From Ligilactobacillus aviarius (GTDB taxonomy: Bacteria; Bacillota; Bacilli; Lactobacillales; Lactobacillaceae), in assembly GCF_001654615.1 (NCBI RefSeq), contig NZ_LWUD01000053.1:1-54123 (forward strand): a stretch of DNA of 54,123 nt, given 5' to 3'. The translations under genes and the position numbers were made by a program. The notes below the pieces were generated by a model. That model was not told the origin of the DNA and ran no database searches. It worked only from the letters and a program-made list of their open reading frames with translations. Position 1 is the stretch's first letter, and every line of letters begins with the position of its first letter. Below are positions 9,301-17,259 of this stretch, piece after piece.

Positions 9301-10605
9301 ATGGAACAGAAACACGGCAAAGGAAGTTTCTGGGGACTTGTTCCGTTGCTTACTTTCTTGGTGCTGTATATTATTACAGGCGTTTCAACTCAAAATTTTA
9401 ATAGTATGCCATTGATGATCGGGATTCTGATCGCATCGGCTGTGGCATTGATGATGCATCGAAAGGGCGAAGTCGACCGGACAACGTTTGCGGAACGTGT
9501 GACAAAGTATTGTGTCGGCGGCGGAGATGATGGCCTGATCTTAATGGTGATCGTCTTTTTGCTTGCTGGTGGATTCTATGGCGTATCGAAGGGGATGCAC
9601 GCGGTTGATGCAGTTACCAACCTGGGATTGGATATTTTACCAGTCAAGTTAATATTACCCGGGTTATTTGTGATCGGTTGTATTATCAGTTTTGCAATGG
9701 GCACCTCAATGGGGACCGTGGCGGCATTAATGCCGATCGGAGTTTCCTTAGCATTGAAAATTCACGGCAACATGGCATTATTTTGCGGAACGGTCGTTGG
9801 AAGTGCGATGTTTGGTGATAATTTGTCGATGATCTCGGCCTCGGTAATTGCGGCAACGCGGACCCAGGATGTCAGTATGATGAAGAAGTTTAAAACGAAC
9901 ATCACGATGCTTTTGCCAGCAATCATTGTTAACTTGGTTTTGTTAGCAATGCAACCGGTCGGCCAGGGAGTGTATTTGAGCGGAAATCACCCGTATGACT
10001 TGTTGAATCTTTTGCCGTATATCCTGGTTATTATTCTTTCATTTACGGGGATGCACGTTATTTTAGTATTGACCTTGGGAATTTTGACTGGCGTTGCAAT
10101 TGGCGTCTTCCATGGCGATTTTTCACTTGTAAAATCAATGACGGTTATTCACAACGGAATGATGAGCATGGAAGACATGGCATTGATTGCGATTTTGGTT
10201 GGCGGCTTAGTCGCCTTAATGGATTATCTGGGCGGAATCGACTGGATCATCAATGCACTGACCCGCAAAATTAAGTCCGCAAAGGGCGGCGAGTTTGCGA
10301 TTGCTGGACTGGTAAGTTTACTGGACATTATTACAACGAATAATACCGTTTCAATCATCACGGCGGGCCCGCTTGCCAAAGATATTGGTGATCAGTTTGG
10401 AATTTCAGCTCCACGGATCGCAAGCGACCTGGTTACCTTTTCGTGCGCCTTTAACGGATTGATTCCATACGGCGGGCAGTTACTAGTCGCTGCGGGGTTG
10501 GCGAAGATTTCGCCAATGCAGATCGTACCGTATAGCTGGTACTGTTTGCTAATGCTGGTATCAAGTATCGGATTTATTTTGTTGAGTCGGGATAGGAGAA
10601 AGTGA
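9301..10605 (+). CDS. nhaC: NhaC-family Na+/H+ antiporter-like transporter
   Basis: Inner-membrane secondary transporter of about 434 residues with 11-12 hydrophobic helices. The family's glycine-rich helices are visible: FAMGTSMGTVAALMPIG around residues 137-153, GSAMFGDNLSMIS around 169-181, and a second discontinuous-helix region LLDIITTNNTVSIITAGP near 341-358. NhaC members exchange sodium, or in some cases amino or organic acids, for protons; the substrate cannot be told here. RBS AAAGAGG lies just upstream of ATG 9301. The stop TGA at 10603-10605 shares its last base with the ATG of the next gene, so a membrane glycan protein is probably translated from the same message, an unusual partner for an antiporter. 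Confidence 0.85.
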   Translation: MEQKHGKGSFWGLVPLLTFLVLYIITGVSTQNFNSMPLMIGILIASAVALMMHRKGEVDRTTFAERVTKYCVGGGDDGLILMVIVFLLAGGFYGVSKGMHAVDAVTNLGLDILPVKLILPGLFVIGCIISFAMGTSMGTVAALMPIGVSLALKIHGNMALFCGTVVGSAMFGDNLSMISASVIAATRTQDVSMMKKFKTNITMLLPAIIVNLVLLAMQPVGQGVYLSGNHPYDLLNLLPYILVIILSFTGMHVILVLTLGILTGVAIGVFHGDFSLVKSMTVIHNGMMSMEDMALIAILVGGLVALMDYLGGIDWIINALTRKIKSAKGGEFAIAGLVSLLDIITTNNTVSIITAGPLAKDIGDQFGISAPRIASDLVTFSCAFNGLIPYGGQLLVAAGLAKISPMQIVPYSWYCLLMLVSSIGFILLSRDRRK

Positions 10606-12230
10606 TGAAAAATAATCAACAACTTAAAAGTAAAATAATTGAATTTATTGAGATATTAGTGATCGCAACGATCTGTTCTATATTATTTATAGTTCTCGGA
10701 GGAGGCCATCGTTGTTTAACAAACTACGCTTATTCTGACATTGAATTTCATTTGAATCGAATAATTGGATTGTCCAACATAATTAATCATCCAATTAATT
10801 ATAAAGTTTTCAATCAAATAGGAATGGGAGTCAATTATTTTTACCCAGGATTAATGATTTTTCCAGCAACTCTATTAATTAAGTTTACTCATTCAATTGT
10901 AAATGGATTCCTAGCATTTTTATTTTTGCTAAATGTAGTTTCAGGGATAATTGCATACTACTCACTTAAATCGGTTTATAAGAATCGGTTCAAAGCAACT
11001 ATCTTTTCGATGATGTTTATTTTTATGACTTATCGTACCCTTGATATTTATCGTCGATTTGATATTGGCGAATGTTTGGCAATGACATTTATGTTAATTG
11101 TCTTTAGTGCAATGTACCAAATTATCGTTGATCAGAAAAATTCATGGATCAAGCTTGCAATTGGAATGGCGTTAGTTTTGTATTCGCACCTCTTGTCAGC
11201 GATTATTGTAAGTATAATGTGTGGATTGATGTTGATTTTAAACTTGAAGAATGTAAAAAGCTGGAAATTTGTAATTATTCAACTTTGTAAAAGTGGGATA
11301 ACGACTTTTATGTTGGAATTAGGATTTCTATTACCGTATCTTCAACAAACAAGGTTGAAGATTAATCCACCGTTTATCGGAAACCTACCAAGTGCGGCAT
11401 TAAATATGTCTGATTTATTTAATAATTCGTTAAATAACACTCTGGGTGATAGTAAACAAACGGTGGTTTCGCTAGGAATTATTTGTTTGATCTTTTTGAT
11501 AATCGGATTATTCAAAAAACATGAAACTCCGGTAGAGAAATCATTCTACATGTTGGGATTATTTAGTGTAATTTTATCAACCAAACTGTTTCCTTGGAAC
11601 TTATTTCAAAAGCATTTTGCATTGTTGCAATTTCCGTGGCGCTTTCTTGAAGTTGCGTCGGTATTCTTATTGATATACGGCGTTTCTGCAGTTATTGATT
11701 CAAAGAGAATGATTTTTTCTTTAGGAATTGTCGGTTGTACGGTAATGCTATTTTATTCTAGTGTAGTTAATTTAGAAAACACGGCACCTGCTAAAAATAT
11801 TATGAATGAAAGCAGGATTGATAAGGCGATGTCGTATGATAACTGGGATTATTTTCCTCAAAAAGCAGCATATAATCTTAGTATTGTAAATCATCAATTT
11901 TTCAATGCAAAAGGAAAACCGGTTTCGATAAAGCATTGGGTAACAGACACAGACTATGTAATAAAATTAAATTCATATAAATCATCCAAATTAAATGTTC
12001 CGGTACTTTATTACTATGGGACGCAAGCAAAAATAGATGGAAAAAACGCAAATGTCAAAGTATCTGATCGGGGAACGGTTGAGATTCAAAATGTTCCTCA
12101 AAACGGAGAAATAGAAATAACGAGCCGGTATACAAAATTTGCAAGAATCGGGCAAATTATATCTGTCATTTCGCTGCTTGTTTTAATGGTTTTGATAATT
12201 CGAAATTGTTTTAGAACTAGAAGCTACTAG
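10605..12230 (+). CDS. Polytopic GT-C/YfhO-like membrane protein, paralogue 1
   Basis: About 541 residues with some eleven membrane helices and a C-terminal extracytoplasmic beta-type domain (around 440-505) before a last helix. The first external loop carries SDIEFHLNRIIG, an acidic and His-containing motif where GT-C enzymes bind lipid-linked sugar donors. The family resembles proteins annotated as 6-pyruvoyl-tetrahydropterin-synthase-related membrane proteins and is distantly like YfhO. It is most likely involved in wall or lipid-linked glycan decoration. The ATG at 10605 is preferred to GTG 10602; AGGAG is 8-12 bases upstream. The next gene is a tandem paralogue with near-identical segments (TKLFPWNLFQKHFALLQFPW). 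This pair is clearly richer in A and T, with more ATA and AGA codons, than the flanking genes. Confidence 0.65.
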   Translation: MKNNQQLKSKIIEFIEILVIATICSILFIVLGGGHRCLTNYAYSDIEFHLNRIIGLSNIINHPINYKVFNQIGMGVNYFYPGLMIFPATLLIKFTHSIVNGFLAFLFLLNVVSGIIAYYSLKSVYKNRFKATIFSMMFIFMTYRTLDIYRRFDIGECLAMTFMLIVFSAMYQIIVDQKNSWIKLAIGMALVLYSHLLSAIIVSIMCGLMLILNLKNVKSWKFVIIQLCKSGITTFMLELGFLLPYLQQTRLKINPPFIGNLPSAALNMSDLFNNSLNNTLGDSKQTVVSLGIICLIFLIIGLFKKHETPVEKSFYMLGLFSVILSTKLFPWNLFQKHFALLQFPWRFLEVASVFLLIYGVSAVIDSKRMIFSLGIVGCTVMLFYSSVVNLENTAPAKNIMNESRIDKAMSYDNWDYFPQKAAYNLSIVNHQFFNAKGKPVSIKHWVTDTDYVIKLNSYKSSKLNVPVLYYYGTQAKIDGKNANVKVSDRGTVEIQNVPQNGEIEITSRYTKFARIGQIISVISLLVLMVLIIRNCFRTRSY

Positions 12231-12340
12231 TTAATAGAGGCATGGTCTTAGCCATTATTTCATAAAATGATGTGCATTTAATAAAACAGCTTTATTACTA
12301 CGGTAAGGATAGATATATTTTTAAGGAGAATATAGTCAAT

Positions 12341-13951
12341 ATGGAAAGAAAAGGAAAGATCGTTAGCTTCATTAAGATACTGTCAATCATGGCGGTATTT
12401 TCAATAATTTTTATAATTGTTGGCGGTGGCCGGCGGTGTTTAACGCTTTATAATTCAGACTTAGCCTTTCATCTTAATCGAATAATTGGAACAGAAAATG
12501 TCCTTACTCATCCAATCAATTATACAGTGTTTCACCAGTTAGGATTAGGAGTAAACTATTTCTATCCATGGTTAACAATTTTACCGATTATTTGGCTAAT
12601 GAAACTGACGCATTCGATCGCAGTTGGTTACATGCTATTTCTGATATTGTTTAACACAATAACAGGAGTTATCGCATACTATTCCATGAAACCGATATAT
12701 AAAAATAATTTAAAATCCTTAACTTTTTCAGTTTTGTACCTCTTCTTGTTTTATCGTGGATTGGATTTGTACCGAAGGGCTGATATTGGAGAATTTATTG
12801 CAATGACATTTATGGTCGTTGTTTTTAGTGCTTTATATCAGTTGATAATGGGAAAAAAGAAGGCCTGGATTCCATTATCATTAGGAATGGCTTTAATAAT
12901 TTATTCTCATTTGCTATCAGCAATAATTACAGTTATCATGAGCGGTTTAATGCTTATTTTAACTTGGAATTACGAAAAGAACTGGAAACTCACAATTGGT
13001 GGGTTAATTAAAAGTATTGGCGCAACTTGCTTATTAAGTTTAGGTTTCTTATTCCCGTATTTTCAACAAATGAAATTAGGGATCAACCCGCCTTCTTCTG
13101 AAAATTTGTCTAAGTTGGCCTTAGGTGTAACAAATTTATTCAATAATTCTTTGAGTAATTCTTGGGGCGATAGTTTATACACGATTCCATCGTTAGGGAT
13201 TATCTGTTTGATCTTCTTAATGATCGGAATCGTTAAAACCAAAAATACAAAGTTTGAAAAGACAATTTATTTGCTGGGAATTATTAGCGTGATTTTATCA
13301 ACTAAATTGTTTCCCTGGAATTTATTTCAAAAGCATTTTGCGTTGTTACAATTCCCGTGGAGATTCCTCGAAACTGCCTCAATTTTCTTACTGATGTATG
13401 GAGTCTCCGCTACGTTAAGTTCAAAGAGTTTCCTTAAATCGATTGGACTAATTATTTGCTCGATCATGTTTTTCTATTTTAGTGCGAATAGTATCGAAAA
13501 TACAGTCAAGGCAAGTGATCAGGCATCAAGTCAAAATATCACTAGTATTTTGTCCTACAACACCGCTGATTATGTTTCCCGAAAAGCAGTAAAAAATAAC
13601 AGCGTAACCGAGGAACAGTTTTTTAACGGGAACAATGAAAAAGTAAAATTGTCGCATACGGAAACTTCTACAAAATATTTGATTGATTTACATTCGTATA
13701 AGGGATCCGTAATCAATACACCAGTTTTGTATTACAAAGGTGAAAAGGCAATAATTGACGGTAAAGAACTTCCAATCAAAGAATCATCAAGGGGAACAAT
13801 TGAAATTTTAAATGTTCCTCAAAATGGAAAAATTGAAATAACAAGTCAGTACACAAAATTTGCAAGGACAGGGCAGATTATTTCTGTCATTTCGCTTCTT
13901 GGCTTAATGGTTTTAATAATTCGAAATTATTTTAAAACAAAAAGTTATTAA
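12341..13951 (+). CDS. Polytopic GT-C/YfhO-like membrane protein, paralogue 2
   Basis: About 536 residues, same topology as its upstream neighbour: about eleven helices, an external motif SDLAFHLNRIIG, and a C-terminal domain with YYKGEKAIIDGKELP and RGTIEILNVPQNGKIEITS. By eye the two proteins are more than half identical, with the strongest conservation in the FPWNLFQKHFALLQFPWRFLE stretch and the last 40 residues. Start ATG 12341 is chosen because TTAAGGAGAA lies at 12321-12330; a longer reading frame to 12272 has no ribosome site. The 110-base gap to the upstream gene has no terminator, so the two may be co-transcribed with NhaC. A bidirectional terminator follows. Exact sugar, donor and acceptor are unknown. 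Confidence 0.65.
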   Translation: MERKGKIVSFIKILSIMAVFSIIFIIVGGGRRCLTLYNSDLAFHLNRIIGTENVLTHPINYTVFHQLGLGVNYFYPWLTILPIIWLMKLTHSIAVGYMLFLILFNTITGVIAYYSMKPIYKNNLKSLTFSVLYLFLFYRGLDLYRRADIGEFIAMTFMVVVFSALYQLIMGKKKAWIPLSLGMALIIYSHLLSAIITVIMSGLMLILTWNYEKNWKLTIGGLIKSIGATCLLSLGFLFPYFQQMKLGINPPSSENLSKLALGVTNLFNNSLSNSWGDSLYTIPSLGIICLIFLMIGIVKTKNTKFEKTIYLLGIISVILSTKLFPWNLFQKHFALLQFPWRFLETASIFLLMYGVSATLSSKSFLKSIGLIICSIMFFYFSANSIENTVKASDQASSQNITSILSYNTADYVSRKAVKNNSVTEEQFFNGNNEKVKLSHTETSTKYLIDLHSYKGSVINTPVLYYKGEKAIIDGKELPIKESSRGTIEILNVPQNGKIEITSQYTKFARTGQIISVISLLGLMVLIIRNYFKTKSY

Positions 13952-13961
13952 GCAATTGATG

Positions 13962-14001
13962 AAAAAAATCCAGTTTTGTTAATTCAAAACTGGATTTTTT
14001 A
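13962..14001. terminator. Bidirectional intrinsic terminator
   Basis: Arms TCCAGTTTTG (13969-13978) and CAAAACTGGA (13985-13994) with a 6-base loop, A run before and T run after, so it can stop transcription from both the upstream membrane-protein operon and the convergent glycosyltransferase gene. Confidence 0.85.
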
Positions 14002-14007
14002 TGCTTT

Positions 14008-15009
14008 TTAGATATTTTTTAACGCTGTAAGCGTATGCTTTCCTGCTCTTAATTCTTCTGCAACGCGATGAACATTCTTTTTCATCTCATCATATTGATC
14101 GGGGGTGATTTGAGCGATTTCATTATCTAAGTTAGCCAGATCATCAATTGCGATTCCAAGATTATTTTTAGTGATGAAATCAGCTAAAGCAGCCTGTTTC
14201 CATAGGATTACCGGAAGACCAGAACTTAAGTATAACGAAACTTTATGCGGGTCATTGTACTTTTCGTAGTTTCCCATTAACCCGTCACATTCGTGAATAC
14301 TGTCGCCATCCCAAACGAGTCCAAAACTTTGAGTAAGAAATTTCGCCAGTTCGTCAGGCTTTTTAATTCCTTGGTAAGTGATATTTTGCGGGTAATGTTC
14401 AGCCGGTTTCGGACCAAACAAATCAATTTGGGTGTTAACATTCAATTTCGTTAAAAACGTTGATTTTTCCAGGTTACCGGCAAAAACAACGTTGCGATTA
14501 AAGTTATTATCGTTGATTGGCAGGTCAGTCAAGTAATCAAAAATTTGAAGAGTGACCATTGGCGTTGTGATTCCATGATCTTCAAGCCAGTGCTTCATTT
14601 TGCTATTATGAACGATCAATCCATCAACAGAATTGAAAATTTTTGATTCACGTTGCCAGTCCTTATCTTGTTGATAACGTAATGCCGCAACGTCATGGAT
14701 TAACAAAATAAGCTTGGCGTTCGGGTTATATTTGCGCAATTCTTTCAACGAAATATCGGTTGTGAAATTAAAGTAACCGGCATACTGGAAAACAATCAAA
14801 TCAGCATTAGTTTGGTATTGCTTTTTCAATCCGCCGCAATAAGATTTAATTAAAAATGCAAGTTTGCTTAAATGTGAAGGCGGGTTGGTAATGATCATTG
14901 GTTTGAACCCGGCTTTTTGGGAAATTTGAATAATATCATCTTTCGCTTTAGAACCAGCGTTTGTTCCGTTAACGGCACTTTCGCTGATCGTTGCGATTAT
15001 TTTTTCCAT
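14008..15009 (-). CDS. Gtf3/galactofuranosyltransferase-like glycosyltransferase A
   Basis: About 333 residues, soluble GT-B-type enzyme. It starts with a compact N-terminal domain including NAGSKAKDDIIQIS and has the C-terminal signature LVWDGDSIHECDG followed by YNDPHKVSLYLSSGLPVI, which in this family binds the UDP-sugar. This set is typical of enzymes annotated as beta-1,6-galactofuranosyltransferase and of Gtf3, the glucosyltransferase acting on serine-rich adhesins. Either role fits here: glf in the window could supply UDP-galactofuranose, and several secreted Ser/Thr-rich proteins could be acceptors. A paralogue (44079-45119) shares the same signature. It ends 6 bases beyond the bidirectional terminator and is transcribed alone. 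Donor and acceptor are inferred, not shown. Confidence 0.78.
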   Translation of the reverse strand: MEKIIATISESAVNGTNAGSKAKDDIIQISQKAGFKPMIITNPPSHLSKLAFLIKSYCGGLKKQYQTNADLIVFQYAGYFNFTTDISLKELRKYNPNAKLILLIHDVAALRYQQDKDWQRESKIFNSVDGLIVHNSKMKHWLEDHGITTPMVTLQIFDYLTDLPINDNNFNRNVVFAGNLEKSTFLTKLNVNTQIDLFGPKPAEHYPQNITYQGIKKPDELAKFLTQSFGLVWDGDSIHECDGLMGNYEKYNDPHKVSLYLSSGLPVILWKQAALADFITKNNLGIAIDDLANLDNEIAQITPDQYDEMKKNVHRVAEELRAGKHTLTALKNI

Positions 15010-15063
15010 AATTAAGAAACCTCGTTCTTTTTAATATCTTCAGTAATCTTACTATACTTCAAC

Positions 15064-15100
15064 AAAAAAAGGAACAGCGGCCAAAACCGCTGTCCCTTTC
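15064..15100 (-). terminator. Intrinsic terminator of the YheA-like gene
   Basis: GC-rich hairpin with arms AACAGCGG (15073-15080) and CCGCTG (15087-15092), extended by AAGG/CCTT; read on the minus strand it ends in a run of T. It lies just after the stop of the UPF0342 gene. Confidence 0.85.
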
Positions 15101-15111
15101 GAAAAATTTAA

Positions 15112-15462
15112 TTAGTCGTTTAAATCATAAACGTCATTGATTGGCTTAATAATGATTGAATTAATGTCGTTTAACAATTGATTTAATGATTGTTCAGCAG
15201 CCATCAAGTTCTTAACGGCGTCCATATCGTTCATCTTTTTGGCCAATTCTTGAAGCTTCTTCACGTCTTCTTCTTTTGGTTGTTGACCACTTAATTGAGC
15301 ATTGCGTAAAACTTCCTGTAATTCGCTGAATTCTTTGTACATGCTGAATGCAACTTGGTCTTGTTTTAAAGCTGCAAATGCGTTTTGAACGGCCATAAAT
15401 TGTTGCGTTTGTGGTAAGTCACTTGCAACTTGGTTTACTGAATCATAAATATTTACAGTCAT
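15112..15462 (-). CDS. yheA: UPF0342 / YheA-YlbF family protein
   Basis: About 116 residues, the usual length. Mostly alpha-helical and soluble, beginning MTVNIYDSVNQVASDLPQTQ, with the family-typical central helices (FSELQEVLRNAQLSGQQP) and no signal peptide. Relatives include B. subtilis YheA and the YlbF/YmcA proteins that, as a complex, affect RNA processing and biofilm or competence; YheA itself has no firmly known job. The start at 15462 is chosen because AAGGAGGAA lies just upstream on the minus strand; a longer reading frame to 15501 would bury that ribosome site. It is divergent from the tyrS T-box leader and ends in its own terminator, so it is a single-gene unit. Confidence 0.85.
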   Translation of the reverse strand: MTVNIYDSVNQVASDLPQTQQFMAVQNAFAALKQDQVAFSMYKEFSELQEVLRNAQLSGQQPKEEDVKKLQELAKKMNDMDAVKNLMAAEQSLNQLLNDINSIIIKPINDVYDLND

Positions 15463-15538
15463 GGATAATTCCTCCTTTGAGCTTATATCTAATTCTATCA
15501 TAATGTGAAAATAGTTGATAGAATCGCGATTGCCGATG

Positions 15539-15567
15539 TTGACCGTTAAATAAAATCATGCTTTAAT
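15539..15567 (+). promoter_or_regulatory. Sigma-70-type promoter for the tyrS leader
   Basis: TTGACC at 15539-15544 and TTTAAT at 15562-15567 with an ideal 17-base spacer, placed just before the T-box RNA. The match to consensus is good at -35 and moderate at -10. Confidence 0.6.
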
Positions 15568-15579
15568 AAAAACAGAATA

Positions 15580-15786
15580 TCAGCATCGGAAATTCAGTAG
15601 AGCATCACCCACTGGTTCAGAAAGTTAGCGGTTGCTGGAAGCTAATCCATGGTGAGGATCGAATTACACTTTCATTTAGTGATGCACCGGACTGGCGTTT
15701 TCCAGTAAGAGGCACATTTGTGTAAAGTTGGGTGGTACCACGATTGAGTTCGTCCCTGGATTAATTTCCGGGGATTTTTTATTTGG
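15580..15786 (+). promoter_or_regulatory. T-box leader controlling tyrS
   Basis: The T-box core GGGTGGTACCACG is at 15730-15742, with its GGT bulge expected to pair with the tRNA acceptor end. It is followed by a terminator hairpin TCCCTGG (15753-15759) / CCGGGGA (15768-15774) and a T run. Upstream sequence from about 15580 would form Stem I; a TAC triplet at 15665-15667 (context GAATTACACT) is the likely tyrosine specifier. Uncharged tRNA-Tyr would favour the antiterminator and raise tyrS expression. The leader fills most of the 347-base gap before tyrS. Specifier choice is inferred, as no folding was run. Confidence 0.9.
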
Positions 15787-15809
15787 ATGCGAGGTAATGG
15801 AGGTCAAAC

Positions 15810-17063
15810 ATGGACATTTTAGAAGATTTAAAATGGCGCGGCGCAATCAATCAGGAAACTGATGAAGAAGGCTTACGCGAATTATTAAACGAAAAGAAAA
15901 TTTCATTATACTGCGGAACAGATCCAACCGGTGATAGTTTGCACATTGGTCACTTGATTCCGTTCATCATGTTGAAACGGTTTGAAATGGCCGGGCACCA
16001 CCCATACATTTTAGTCGGGGGCGGAACAGGTTCGATCGGTGATCCAAGCGGCCGCAAAACAGAACGGCAATTACAAACCAAGGAACAAGTTGAACATAAC
16101 GTGCAAGCATTGACGGAACAAGTTACCCGGCTTTTTGGCGGCAGCGGTCACGTAACGTTTGTGAATAACTTTGACTGGCTTTCACAATTTAATTTGTTAG
16201 ATTTCTTACGCGATTATGGGAAAGAATTCAACGTTAATACCATGATTCGGAAGGACGTTGTTGCCAGCCGGTTGGAAAACGGAATTTCATTTACTGAATT
16301 TACATACCAAATCTTACAGTCGATCGACTTTTTGACATTGTATCGTGATCACGATGTGCAATTACAAATCGGCGGCTCAGATCAATGGGGCAACATTACT
16401 GCCGGAATTGATTTGATCCACAAAAAAGAAGGTCAAGACGCAAAAGTCTTCGGGTTAACAATTCCATTGATGTTAAAGGCTGATGGAACTAAATTCGGCA
16501 AGACTGCTGGCGGCGCTGTATGGCTTGATCCAAAGAAGACATCACCATATGAATTCTACCAATTCTGGTTAAACCAGGATGACCGCGATGTTGTGAAATA
16601 CTTGAAGTATTTCACTTTCTTAAGCCATGATGAAATCGATGCCTTGGCTGAAAAGGTAAAAACTCAACCTGAAAAACGGGAAGCTCAACGCGCATTAGCC
16701 CGTGAAGTTACAACTTTTGTTCACGGTGAAGATGCAATGCACGAAGCCGAAAAAATCTCTGAAATTTTATTCAGCGGTGACATCAAGGAATTAACAGCTG
16801 AACAAGTTGAACAAGTCTTTGGTAAAATGCCATCGGTTGAAGTTTCACGTGAAAAACAAAACCTTGTAATTTGGTTAGTTGATAACGGCATTGAACCATC
16901 ACGGCGGCAAGCCCGGGAAGATGTTAAGAATGGTGCAATCCGGGTCAACGGTGAACGGATCCAAGACCTTGAATACGAACTTGATCCAACCGCTGCTTTT
17001 GACGGCAAATATGTTGTTATCCGGCGCGGAAAGAAGAAATACTTCTTGGTAAAGGTTAAGTAA
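15810..17063 (+). CDS. tyrS: Tyrosyl-tRNA synthetase
   Basis: Class I synthetase charging tRNA-Tyr in the cytoplasm; 417 residues, the normal bacterial length. The ATP-binding HIGH motif is intact at residues 45-48 (in GDSLHIGHLIP), and the KMSKS-equivalent reads KFGKT at 228-232, typical of this TyrRS class. A tyrosine-pocket loop, IGGSDQWGNI, lies near 191-200. An S4 RNA-binding domain with SRRQAREDVKNGAIRVNGER occupies the C-terminal 65 residues. ATG 15810 has GGAGG at 15799-15803. Controlled by the T-box leader in front and ended by a strong terminator. It is a housekeeping gene embedded among surface-glycan genes, which helps anchor this locus in the chromosome. Confidence 0.98.
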   Translation: MDILEDLKWRGAINQETDEEGLRELLNEKKISLYCGTDPTGDSLHIGHLIPFIMLKRFEMAGHHPYILVGGGTGSIGDPSGRKTERQLQTKEQVEHNVQALTEQVTRLFGGSGHVTFVNNFDWLSQFNLLDFLRDYGKEFNVNTMIRKDVVASRLENGISFTEFTYQILQSIDFLTLYRDHDVQLQIGGSDQWGNITAGIDLIHKKEGQDAKVFGLTIPLMLKADGTKFGKTAGGAVWLDPKKTSPYEFYQFWLNQDDRDVVKYLKYFTFLSHDEIDALAEKVKTQPEKREAQRALAREVTTFVHGEDAMHEAEKISEILFSGDIKELTAEQVEQVFGKMPSVEVSREKQNLVIWLVDNGIEPSRRQAREDVKNGAIRVNGERIQDLEYELDPTAAFDGKYVVIRRGKKKYFLVKVK

Positions 17064-17071
17064 GAATAAAC

Positions 17072-17111
17072 AAAAAGACGAGATTCGATTGATTCGAATT
17101 TCGTCTTTTTT
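17072..17111 (+). terminator. Intrinsic terminator of tyrS
   Basis: Long hairpin of AAAAGACGAGATTCGA against TCGAATTTCGTCTTTT with a short loop and T run at 17105-17111, 8 bases after the tyrS stop. Confidence 0.9.
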
Positions 17112-17259
17112 GTCTTACTTTAAAATGTCGTCACCGCTGATTGCCAAAGTTTTTAATGTTAAAAATATGAGTTAAAACAATCTGCGGTGTCTGCCTGATT
17201 TTCTTTATGATATACTTCTAAGCGATAAGTCAGAATATTATTTAGGTAGGAAATTTAAA

